A model generated the notes under the pieces. It had not been told where the DNA came from and did not search any database. It saw only the letters and a list, made by a program, of their open reading frames with translations. From Notospermus geniculatus (taxonomy: Eukaryota > Nemertea > Pilidiophora > Heteronemertea > Lineidae): DNA of 64,000 nucleotides. The position numbers and the translations under genes are program-made. Position 1 is the stretch's first letter. Every line of letters starts with the position of its first letter. The DNA lies in assembly GCA_002633025.1 (NCBI GenBank), contig NMRB01000055.1, positions 238,788 to 302,787 of the forward strand. Direction: 5' to 3'. Of the stretch, positions 20,026 to 31,207 are shown one piece after another.

Positions 20026-23000
20026 ATGTTTAAGACGAAGATATTGATGTTAGGACCATGCGAGGTAAAATATGGAAACAACCTATCACATAGTTAATGT
20101 TTACTCACATTTTTGCTCTCAGCAGCATGAATTTGATGCTTTTTTTGGAACTGATAGTGTCATCCCACTGGCACTGCCATGACTGCACATGCACTGCACT
20201 CCATCCTCATCATAGGCCTACATGTCATAGGCTATTGCTCCATGGCATGCTCCATGGATGGATGGCGCTCTGAGATGACTCTGGCACACCGGTCGTGCTA
20301 ATTACCGTCTACCACCGTCCACCCCCCTTTTGTACTGTTATTGTATCGTCTTCCACCTCAATTATCAATATTTCTTCAAAACATCTTTTTCTTTCTCTCT
20401 GTCTCTCTCAAAAATAACGTAAACCGCATCAGAATCGCTGAACATATCACAGAATATTCTGTTTTTTTGTGATCGTCCACCACCACGATTCGTCAGTCAG
20501 CACCACCGTCGGGTGGTGAGTTCTGGAACTACGTTGTCATCAAACCTGGTTCCATGGGCGCCGTCTGAGAGGGTGGCGCTGACTGAAGAATCGTGGTGGT
20601 GGACGATCACAAAAAACAGAATATTCTCAGCGATTGTGATGCGGTTTACATTATTTTTTTAGAGAAAATAAAGAAAACGGTGTTTTAAAGAAATATTGAG
20701 GTGGATGACAGCACAATAACAGTACAAAAGGGGTGGTGGACGGTGGAGGACGGTAATTAGCATGACCCCTGGCACACTGCCATGACTGCACTGCACTGTG
20801 TGACTGTCCCATCCCATCACACCCACAGAATTGAGATTGAGATTGAGATTCAGATCATCAACATCTGAATTACCCGTAGGCCTAGGCCTGCGTCTGACGG
20901 TGTCCGGGCCCCCCTATTCCGAAATCCTGGATCCGCCCCTGCAGGCTAGGGCCCCCGTAGGCCTACATGGCCTTGTGGGTATTGCGCATGTCAGGTCATG
21001 AGGTAGGCCTAGACCTTTTAGATTTGTCATGTTAGTTTAGCAATAAATAGGCCTACCCGAGGCCCTATCTGATCAACAAAATGCGTGACATAACAAAGGC
21101 CTAGGCCAAAAATGTATGCAAGCAGGCGTGCCCACCCCAGCAGGGGTGCCATACATCATTCATTCCATTGCTATGTCTTATTGTTATGCCTAGGCCTGAT
21201 TGTTCTTATGATTTTTTTTCAGAGTGGCAAGACAGCCATTTCAAATTTCTTGTCAGAAGCATCTGAACAGCAGGGAGGGCTGTATCACCCAACTTGTGGA
21301 GTCAGGATTGTGGAATTTGAGTCTCAAGGATTGAATGTGAACGGTCGAACAATAAATGGAGAGGTTGAACTGTGGGATGTCAGTGGTGACAGAAAGTAAG
21401 CAATGTAAACTGCCGTTCAAAACAGTCTTAGGCCTAGTCATAGTTGTAAAAATCTTTCTCAAGGATTCACATTTACTCTTACATGTACCGGTATGTCTAA
21501 CAAATTCTTATACAGTTGATCCATATTTTCAGGTATGAGAACTGTTGGCCAGCCATTGCCAGAGATGCTAGTGGCATAATCTTTGTATACAATCCTGATC
21601 AGCCCAATCATGATAAAGAATTGGACACATGGTAAGTGTGTGCTGTAGGATTCATGAACTTTTTGTGTAGTGAATGTCTACATTGTGAGCCTGTGTAATT
21701 TTGACTTGCTTATAAATATCATTGATCATGATTGTCCCCTGAACATTTCTGCATCTCAGTTTCTTTTACCGGTAATATGACCGCCTCGGGAGGTCTCACA
21801 TCAAGTTGGCAGCTTCTTTTTTGTACACCAAGCAACAAATATATGTAGTCAGTGGTGAATTTGAACAACAGGCTCTACTAGTAAAACTTAACATTTCAAT
21901 GGACATATCTCAACCCTTCATTACCCCTGCTATTCTATAGGATGAGCTACTTTCTGATCACATCTGGTCTGAAGTCCCAGATGGCAACCAACTGTCTGGT
22001 GATTTCTAACCAGAGAAAAACATTTGTTGATACTGGCATCAAGTTGAATCTCTGTAAGTAGTTATTCTGATGGATGAAGAAGGTTGAGAACTCTCTTCGG
22101 AAAACTACAAAACGCGAGAGAAAAGTTATAAAGGGGGGGGGGGTCAAACATTTACTTCCATCTTTTATAGGGAATAGAAGTTCAACAGTCAGGCTAGTTG
22201 AACTGGTGATAAAATTTGGAGGATCTGACAGTGTAGAGATTTCCCAGCCATCACTTTGACTTCATCAGGATTCATTATATGCATGGTTTTTATGAATTGA
22301 TTTCATTTTGTCATGATTTACAGATTGGTTTTCAGGTGAATTAATCACTCAAGACTTCTTCACCCTCTGCATGATTTGTGGTCACATTTCACAAACTATC
22401 ACTTTCACAATCATAAACAGTAAAAAGCAGGAAATTTACATATTTCATCAGAATGAAATCAGGGAATCCTTGACAACAAGGACATAAGCACTGATTTAAA
22501 AGATTTATACTGAAGAGATTCTACTCTTGAATTCCATATGAATTTAGCACCCCCTGCTTGCATATGCAGGTGTTTGGTAACATGGCGGTTCTGGGGCCAA
22601 AAATCCATGGTTACACTACAGGTATTGAATGTTGAAAGTGACAGTTTTGATAGGTTGGATTTCTAGGTCACATTTTGTTTTATCTTCACCATTTTGTTTG
22701 CACTTTGGTTTGTTCTAGGTACACACATTTTGTCAAGCAGCAAGGCTTGAGAGATTCACAGTGTATTGTTTTCAAACACCAAAAGCCATCTGCTTCTGAT
22801 AGAGAGATAGTTGATCTCTGTAAGTATGTGCTGAATTCAGTTCCACTCTTGAGAGTAGGTACATGTACAATACTTTTGGTTGTTGTCCATCAGTACTCCA
22901 GGATTTGACTGCTGGTAATGGGGACTCATCCGTAGTTGAAACTTTTTAATATGGCCTGGTTCTGTGTAGTATTAAGTACACCCTATGCGTTACCCAATCA

Positions 23001-23230
23001 TTCAATGATTGCGACTAATTAGCAATGGCAAGTTTTTGCTAACAAGTGTGCTAGTTCTGTCTCTCTTCATTTCAGCTGGTCAGTTCAGTCGTATACCTGT
23101 GGTCCCATCGAACTTGGAAGAGGATCCGGAGGGGCTACATCTCGAATTCAACAACTTCCACAGCACGTTATTGAGTGCAATGTCAGACAAACGAGAGCAG
23201 GAGGAACTCAGCATTATGAATCAAAGATAA
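20026..23230 (+). CDS. IFT22: Intraflagellar transport protein 22 (RABL5), with two alternative exons
   Basis: IFT22 is a Rab-like small GTPase of the IFT-B complex that moves cargo in cilia. Exons: 20026-20064, 21223-21395, 21533-21631, then either 21941-22053 (exon 4A) or 22719-22819 (exon 4B), then 23076-23230. With 4B the protein is 188 residues (human about 185), with 4A 192. The P-loop GPCESGKT spans the first intron; the switch/G3 region reads WDVSGDRKYENCWPA; the tail NLEEDPEGLHLEF...MSDKREQEELSIM matches the human end. Exon 4B (YTHFVKQQGL..SQCIVFKHQKP) aligns directly with the human WYSCFVQQPSLQDTQC region. Exon 4A (MSYFLITSGLKSQ...CLVISNQRK) is a diverged homologue with the same entry and exit phases. 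Using both would shift the frame. No frameshift is seen in any exon. Confidence 0.93.
20290..20768. mobile_element. Long-TIR foldback element (Mutator-like) with 9-bp target duplication
   Basis: Two arms of roughly 200 bases (20290-20508 and about 20575-20768) are reverse complements with few differences, for example GTGCTAATTACCGTC versus GACGGTAATTAGCAT at the outer ends and CGTCCACCACCACGATTC versus its complement at the inner ends. A 9-bp direct repeat CTGGCACAC flanks it (20281-20289 and 20769-20777). Long TIRs plus a 9-bp duplication are typical of Mutator-like elements. No transposase frame. It lies in IFT22 intron 1. Confidence 0.8.
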
Positions 23231-26200
23231 ACACAGATCTTCCGTTCTCCTCTCCCAAACTTGAGCAGCAGTGCAAAGAAAGCAAGCTACGCCCATCATG
23301 TCAGTTTCTTCCAAGAGGTCTCACCACTGTTCTCTTGCCCACTCTAAAACTGTCTAAACAGACTACGTTTTCTCCACGGATGGACAGGTGGCCTTGTGAG
23401 CAAGATCAATGGGCGACTTCATGTGGACTTGAAACTTGCACACTTCTTGTGCATTTCCAGTAACAGCAGATAGATGGCCTTGCTTGCTATGGTCTGAACT
23501 TCATCCTGTATTTCAAATATTCCAAACTTCATTCCCTTTGTATCAATGAAGCAAGAGAACAAGCTCATCTGTGTATTTATTCCGTCCAAATCTATGTAAT
23601 CCATCCAATTTGATTAAACACACATTAATACTTGTGTACCAATCTGACAAATTGAGTTTTATTACATTTACAATAACCCTTCCACGAAAGAGTAGCAAAG
23701 GTGAAAGTTGCTATTTCAAGCACTCACAATTTCATCATGGATATATCAAAAAAACATTTACGATCTTTATATGCAGTGCTAAAAAACATGATTACAGACC
23801 ACTCTAGCTTTCTACAAAGAGTTGCAGTAGATATCAAATTCGACATTCGCCATTTTTCCATCCATGACGCTGCACTGATCACCCGACAAAATATTTGGGT
23901 TCTCGTTATCATATTTCGAATAATGACCTGCGGGATACACAACAGGTTCAGTTCGACCCCTCCTTATGTTTAGCAATGACGAGCTACTCCCACTTATACT
24001 TCTACATCATATTGAATATCAAAAGAATACTCTGCACACTATCCCTGGAAAGTGTTGTATGAGCAACTGAATCATAACTATTATGTAAAATCGATGTTTT
24101 ACTTCGGGGTATTTTTGATGTGTTCTTTAGCAATGTATCATACCTCTGACATTTCACTAGGTATTGGATTATAATAATTTGTTAGCAAGAGACTGTGCAA
24201 TATATAATGGAGAGATGAGTATAATATTGTTAACGGTATTGGTTATTGATCAACCTGCATTTTCAGTATTACTGGGGTCCTGGTACAGTACCTTAACCAT
24301 TTCACGAAAATAGACTGGAATTCCAGTCCATTACGTCATGGCGCAACTATATTCAGTAACAAGTTGTTCATACACCAGCTTAATTCTTGCCAATGGCTTT
24401 GCAGTACAGCATGCATCATCTACCGGTATGCCCTATCCTGATGAAGAGCCTAATTGCTCAAGGACTTCTGGCCACAATATCCTCAGACCGAGTCTTGTTG
24501 CTCACCCAGTTTTTCGATTCTTATCAACCAGTGTATGGAGGCCTTCAGTCTGAACATCTCTACGTGAATTTTTGGTAATGAACAAATGCAGAAATCATGA
24601 AAGGGTTAATGAATTGAAGAGGACAAAGACATCTCGGTGCATTGTTTATTGTGAGTGTTATTGATAATCACAAGCCAACGAACTCTCAATCAATACACAC
24701 TCGATTAGTCAATGATCCATAATGCAATGGGCGTGTCCTCGAATGTCGCTGATGACAATGGGCGACACATGCAATGAGGAAACAATCGAATGATGGGCTT
24801 GCGCTTCATGACGATTTCATCATGCTATACAAGTTCTTTTGAAGGGTGGGAGGTGCTAGAACCAAGTAGCAGTTTCAAGACTATTTTAGTTTGTGAATGT
24901 CAGTATTAAGAAAATCTGGTTGTATTCTGTTTACATGAATGGAAGTCACAATGACGTATATGTCACCAGGGTTCTCAGTTCAAGATGAAAACATGTCTCT
25001 CTGCAATTTCCAGCTGGTTCCAGTTCTTGTGTCCTGTGGGGAAGACAGGAAAAACTTCTAGAAACTTGTTTCACAAAGCACCTGTAAGGCTTGTGGTTCT
25101 GCAGCCCAACTGTTCTCCATCTCTTCACCTGAGGGATGGAAGATGAAACCTGACAGTTGATGGATTTGCAAGTACGAAGGATTTTTGTGGAAAGTACTCG
25201 GCATTACATGGGCTTCTACTTTCATGAAGATTATTGAAACCACAGACAGGGGGCTGCATGAAAGAACTTCTCTTATCTCATGTGTCAAACATTGGGGATA
25301 GAGAATGACTGAGCTAGAGGATTCTCTAGTCACAACCCAAATACTTTGTAAAATGTGACCCATCACCACGAAATGAGTCTTAAGTTGCTCCGAATATGAA
25401 CCAGAGTGAACCAAAATAACCACCAGGATAAAAAGGAAGAAACAGAATTACTCAGGTTTTACAAAAGTCAGAGAACAGGCCAAGGTCTTCTGAAATGACA
25501 AGTAGGCCTATTTGGTTCCACCCTGCCAACCTCAGAGCAACTTACGACTCGTGGTGACGGGTCACAAATACAGAATTGAGAGCCGGGTGAGTGCCAAATA
25601 CAGTGTTATTGGCTCTATAGACATTATTGGGGGAATAAATGAAAGCAGGAAGATGGAGGAAACTGGAGTGTTAGAGAAATCCCTGAGCTGCCAAAGAGAG
25701 AGAGGTTCCATCTATCACATGAAGAATCGGTCCAACTGGGGATCGAACCTCAGACCTCCATTGTGGCAGGCGCTGCTGTTCTCAGTGTGCCACTCTGGCA
25801 CCCCTAAACAGTGGAGAATGTTTTAATTGTGTGAATGTCCTGAGACCACTTCAAATGACTCATCATTCAGTGACTAATCATAGCAGCGAAGGGTTAATGT
25901 TCCGGTGAGAAAGTGTTAAGTTATCTATCAGTAAATCAATAACTTGTTGATTCCCATCATCCTGCTGTTCGAGAATGTTCCATCGAGGATTTGCCTAGAA
26001 CAAACAGAAAGTTGCATAGCCTGAGGACGCAGCGATTTGAGTCAACAGCAAGTATTGAAAATCATTTGGATAAAACACCCACCTCTTGTTTTGTTCATCA
26101 TTGTTACAGTGCTAAATTGAATAAAATATCAAAGACAAATTCATCTCTACTTACAATGTTGGCAAGCAGCCAGCTGAGTTGTTGGTGCAGTGTTGCATCA

Positions 26201-26454
26201 TATCATGGATATATTATCCTAATTCGCATAAGAAACAATGATTGATATTATGCATACATGTACAAGTAATTCACATTGCTGTAGATCCCAAAAAATCTCC
26301 CATTTTCAACAATCTTGCATCACATCACCCACTCATTTGTCATCTTAGATAGTAACCAGTCCAATAAGAGGAGACAATGGTATAATTATTAGTACGCCTA
26401 TACAATGTAGTTGCAAAAAATGCCAGTCTATTCAGCATCAAATCATAGCATAGT
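23231..26454. other. IFT22 3' flank and intergenic stretch
   Basis: No gene is recognised in 3.2 kb. The frames at 23571-23973, 25058-25423 and 25512-25826 lack splice support or family resemblance. The text appears mostly single-copy within this window. Confidence 0.45.
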
Positions 26455-26985
26455 CAGGGCAGGTACAAACTGAGTCGAAGGAGACACCCGCCTTGTTGGA
26501 CTTGGAGAAGACAACAGCCTAGTCAGAGTAGACACCGGCCTTATCATACAAGACAATGATCTAATCAGAGGCATCCTCCCACAGCAGGGCTTTGTGAGCG
26601 GATGAAGAGGAGCGAGGTAAAAACTCCTGCTGTGGGAGGATGAATCAGAGGAGACGCCAGCCTCATCAGAGACCACGATCTAATCGGAGGAAACGCTTGC
26701 CTAATCGGATGAGGCAATGGTCTCATTGGAGGAGACACTACTGGTCGGAGGAAACACTTGCCTCGTTGGAGGAGACACGAGCCTAGTTAGAGGAGACACC
26801 TGTCTGATTGGAGGAGACACCAGCCTAATCAGAGGAGATAACGGTCTAATCAGAGGAAACACTAGCCTCATTGAAGGAGACACAAGCCTAGTCAGAGGAG
26901 ACACCAACTTAGAGGGGGCACCAACCTAGTCGGGGGGATACACCTTCCTAATCGGAAGATACACCAGTCTAATCAGAGGAGACCA
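26455..26985. repeat. 21-bp minisatellite
   Basis: About 20 diverged units of 21 bases, each opening with GAGGAGACACC-like text and closing with CTAATCA/CTGATTG/CTAGTCA. The best units lie at about 26745-26910. Since 21 is a multiple of three, heptapeptide frames stay open on both strands (plus-strand GGDTSLI-like, minus-strand SPLIRLV-like). I treat those frames as by-products, not genes. A hairpin insert interrupts the array at 26572-26642. Confidence 0.88.
26572..26642. mobile_element. 71-bp hairpin inserted in the minisatellite
   Basis: Perfect 17-bp arms, CATCCTCCCACAGCAGG (26572-26588) and its reverse complement (26626-26642). The flanks are a 9-bp direct repeat AATCAGAGG (26563-26571 and 26643-26651). 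Removing the hairpin and one 9-bp copy restores the 21-bp register, which supports a real insertion with target duplication. It could be a minimal foldback element. Confidence 0.7.
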
Positions 26986-28188
26986 GTATTCAGTAACAAA
27001 CAGAAAGACAAAAAGAAAGACTTATTTACAGTATTGTGCCCAAGGCGTCCCCTTTTGTGATGACAATGAATGACCATTGTCTCTAATGAAGAAGTATCCA
27101 AGGACAGCCAACAGAATTAAACCCAGTCAGTGCTGCATGCCACTAGATCCAATCAAATTTAATGAAGTCATCAATTGTGGAAGGTAGCCGCACCCCTCAA
27201 CAGCTCCACCAACTAGAGTTGATCAAAAAGAAAATTGCCTCAGGTGTATTAACAATCAAATGATTGGAAACCCTATCTTGGGTGTGTTCCCATTGTTTAT
27301 GCCCTCGAGTGTTCAATGTTTTTTATACAGATTTGGCACCTAACAAAGTTTTATTGATCCAATGCATGATGAAATTATGACATGTTCCAATGGATTATTG
27401 AGAATATCCTAATCAATAGGAATTGCTAGAAGTTTTAGTACAAGTGTTTGACAAATCTGAAGTTTATACTTTTGTGTAGAATTAGATTATTATGATTTTA
27501 CTGTGGTACTAGTATGATTTCCTTTTTGCAAAGGGATTTTGTCAAGACTTGCTCATTTTCCCCGTAGGAGGTACAATATGCATGACTTGTGAATAGTCAC
27601 GGGCATATAAACAAATATTGCAGAAGATCATGAGTAATTATAGTTGATCATGGCAAAAACATTGTAAAAAACATTGTAAGTTAGTCAATAATGATGTGAG
27701 ATTTCCACCAGAGATAGGGCCCACAGGTACATACTGGTATGCAACAAGAACCCACACAAATCCATAATATGCAGTCTGTCTGAAGTATATTTCTTTACAT
27801 TGACATTACAACATTCTAAAAGTCTTCATCCTGCACATCAAATACAATACTTCATTAGAATAAATTAAAACCATTATTAGGTTCATACACTCAGCATGCT
27901 CAGTAAACAATCACATGTTAAATTCTAAAGCTGTCATTAAATTAACAAGTTTCTGGAACTCGCCAACAGAAGTCATGAGAAATTTACAAATGTGATGTAC
28001 AATACAAGTGTGAAAAAGAACTTATATTACATGGCAATATCATTTTAAATATTGTATTCAGAATCACATATGTGAGAATCGGGACAAAACAAAATAAGAG
28101 CGAACAAATCTTTCAAATGACTGACTTGTGGACTCACTCAAAGAACTCAGGGCCTAGTCGAAGTTTCTCTCAAGTTCCCTAGCTCACC
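26986..28188. other. Gene-free stretch downstream of DET1
   Basis: Nothing coding is recognised. It may hold the DET1 3'UTR (DET1 reads leftward); a CAATAAA on the minus strand occurs at 27350-27356, nearly 1 kb beyond the stop of the leftmost copy. Confidence 0.4.
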
Positions 28189-28235
28189 ATGGCCAAGATC
28201 AAGGTACGTGTGTATGCAATGACTGCAAACTGTTT

Positions 28236-29093
28236 TGCGATGACTAAACCAGCTTGGTGCAGTTAGTTTCAATAAGAGAGCATATCACTCTCATAGCTGA
28301 CGTCTACATGAAGATGAAGGTTACATCATTGGCTCTGATAGGCAACGTCTGATGTGGAAGTTGACAACATATTCAGCATTAGTCCTTTGCACACTGACAG
28401 CGAATGGCTCACTCGGATGGAAGGTAAAGGCAACCAGTCGTCTTGCAGTGGGAGGATGATTTTTTCCCAGAACACCAGCATGGATTTTGAACTTCAGCAG
28501 CCCGGCATCCCTGGCATAGAACCTGCAGAAGAGAATTACACAATATGGCAAAATGGTATCATCAAAATAACACGTATAATCAGCTCAGGAGTTGAATCCT
28601 GCGTCTGGTAACTTCTACCAGAACACTATGCAGCTGCTGGCGATTCAGGCACCCAACTTCCTGAATACAGTATAGCATCCAGCCGTGTGAATTTGGAACA
28701 GGTCCTCTAAATGACAGTGAATTTGCAGAGGGGGACTTACTCAACCCATTTCACTGATGACCTTCACAAGCGTAGTCTTGAGATAACCAAAGGGATCCTA
28801 TTCAAAATAGTTTGCTTAGCACTAACAGCCCTGTCTTTACACTGAGGGAAGAATGCAATGTCAGGCCAAGTCATACCTGATCGGGTGATCTCCGCAAGCC
28901 TTCGGGCGTTCCATGACAGATACCCATTTGTCATCGTAACTGAACAACGACAAGTCCAAATATGGACTACTGCTGTATGACTGGCCACTGATCGGCAACT
29001 GAGCTAGGAGTCTCTTCACAGCTTCTGTCTGACCTCCATATTTGGCATTGATAATAGTTTGTTTGAACCTCTGTTGGATCTGCCTGGCATAAA
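28236..29093 (-). pseudogene. Unmerged duplicate of the DET1 3' part
   Basis: 28236-29093 repeats 29095-29949 with a few substitutions and small indels. It holds a second copy of the last DET1 exon (28321-28522) and the 3' end of the large exon (28877-29093), cut off mid-exon at the N (29094). The copy ends exactly where one contig would end and the next begins at the matching start, so this is most simply two overlapping contigs that were not merged (two alleles), not a biological pseudogene. Confidence 0.85.
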
Positions 29094-29179
29094 NTGCGAT
29101 GACTAAACCAGCTTGGTGCAGTTAGTTTCAATAAGAGAGCATATCACTCTCATAGCTGACGTCTACATGAAGATGAAGG

Positions 29180-31207
29180 TTACATCATTGGCTCTGATAG
29201 GCAACGTCTGATGTGGAAGTTGACAACATATTCAGCATTAGTCCTTTGCACACTGACAGCGAATGGCTCACTCGGATGGAAGGTAAAGGCAACCAGTCGT
29301 CTTGCAGTGGGAGGATGATTTTTTCCCAGAACACCAGCATGGATTTTGAACTTCAGCAGCCCGGCATCCCTGGCATAGAACCTGTAGAAGAGAATTACAC
29401 AATATGGCAAAATGGTATCATCAAAATAACATGTATAATCAGCTCAGGAGTTGAATCCTGCGTCTGGTAACTTCTACCAGAACACTATGCAGCTGGCGAT
29501 TCAGGCACCCAACTTCCTGAATACAGTATAGCATCCAGCCGTGTGAATTTGGAACAGGTCCCCTAAATGACAGTGAATTTGCAGAGGGGGACTTACTCAA
29601 CCCATTTCACTGATGACCTTCACAAGCGTAGTCTTGAGATAAGCAAAGGGATCCTATTCAAAATAGTTTGCTTAGCACTAACAGCCCTGTCTTTACACTG
29701 AGGGAAGAATGCAATGTCAGGCCAAGTCATACCTGATCGGGTGATCTCCGCAAGCCTTTGGGCGTTCCATGACAGATACCCATTTGTCATCGTAACTGAA
29801 CAGCGACAAGTCCAAATATGGACTACTGCTGTATGACTGGCCACTGATCGGCAACTGAGCTAGGAGTCTCTTCACAGCTTCTGTCTGACCTCCGTATTTG
29901 GCATTGATAATAGTTTGTTTGAACCTCTGTTGGATCTGCCTGGCATAAATGTTACTGGATGCAGAACATGTGAACTGGGCTTCACAATGTAGAGTGGCAT
30001 TCCGAAAAAGATCACAGAAATTTTCAAACAAGTTGAGCAATTCTTCTGATGTGTTTTCGTACACGGCAAGAACCTCTGTAGTCAACATGTTGTACACGAC
30101 AAAGAAACTTGGTTGTGAATTTGGGTCAGATATCCTAAGTGTCACAACGTCCTCACTTGCATACTTAATGAACAAGTGATTTTCATCAAGGAGCTGCATT
30201 TTCCACATTCGCAGTAATCGAAACTGATCAAAATACCGGTAGAACTTCCTGAGAGCTGTGGGATTTCCCTCGTCCTTTGCTCTCCGGTAGAGGAAGACGA
30301 GTAAACGATGCTTCAGGGAATTTATAGTAGTATCCGAGAATGGTCTTTGGTTTCGACTCTGCGGTCTTCCAGCTGACAACACCAGTTCATCATCTTCATA
30401 ACAGAACCTTCCAATAGACCGCACATCAATGAAAGTTCCATCAGGTGTAACTTGGAATATGTGAATTGTCTGCTGCTGGACTGATAAAACTGCAAATGTG
30501 TCCTTATATAGGTACAATCCTTGATTATGTGAGAGAAATATTTTGTCACATTTGAAATGTCTCGAGTCGCAAAGACGTCCTGTCTCAAGTTCAATAAGAT
30601 GGAGTGTATAGTCTTCCAAAGGAGAGCGAAGATTTGGAGAGACAGATTCATTGTTTCTGTACACATCAAAGAAATATGGATGAGGATCCTCAGGAATATA
30701 GACCGCTGAACCAACAATCACATAACATCCGTCATCAGTGAATAAACTGCATTCACGATTGAGGTGCTCCCCTCCTGAAGCAACACTGGTTATATGCCGG
30801 AGTTTGAAGAATCTATCAAAGAGTTTGCTGCGAATGTTTACGGACTCATGATCATCATCACTGCTGATGAATTCCCCTTTAACACCCTGTAGAAGATCTT
30901 CTGCAGCTGCAGGGCCTTGAAACTCATAAATTTCAATTGAAGTCTGATCTGCAGAGAATGCTATGAAGTACCGTCCATCTGGTGAGAACTTCCTAAGAAA
31001 GCATGGTGGTTTTTCTACATTTACAACAGTGAAGTTTGGAAAGACATTCGTATAGAATTTCCGTGCTGAATGAAACTGTGTACCAGGCCGACAAGCATTT
31101 ATTTCACGCTGCATCAAGCGGTGAACTACATTCTGATTTGGGATCTTACGTGGAATGATCCCACCATGAGCACTTTGAGAAAAAGGGCATGTGTTTTTAC
31201 TATACAT
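29180..31207 (-). CDS. DET1: DET1 homologue, CUL4-DDB1 ubiquitin ligase adaptor
   Basis: DET1 joins DDB1-DDA1 and, with COP1, CUL4 to direct ubiquitination of substrates such as c-Jun; it acts in the nucleus. Two coding exons on the minus strand: 31207-29733 (491 codons plus two bases) and 29381-29180, giving 558 residues (human about 550). The conserved stretch [19 protein letters not shown], the repeated CSLFTDDG and [14 protein letters not shown] motifs, and the C-terminus ERPK.CGDHPIR then [11 protein letters not shown]...VNFH match the animal family closely. The start was chosen as the first Met of the frame; the first 20 or so residues are variable in the family. The intron (29382-29732) keeps phase. 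The second exon is also present in the adjacent unmerged copy. Confidence 0.95.

Noticed and set aside
26443-26929. Repeat-peptide proteins with (SPLIRLV)n or (GGDTSLI)n
   Set aside because: Created by the 21-bp minisatellite unit length; no start context, exon structure or second line of support.
28189-28203. Plus-strand ATG GCC AAG ATC AAG followed by GTACGT, like the first exon (MAKIK) of ribosomal protein L35
   Set aside because: Later RPL35 exons are not found on the plus strand to the right, where the DET1 gene lies on the other strand. Fifteen matching bases are too few; recorded only as a coincidence worth a glance.
29720-31207. DET1 seen as two paralogous genes because its last exon occurs twice
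   Set aside because: The second copy is truncated at an N and dovetails exactly with the adjoining contig, so an assembly overlap explains it.
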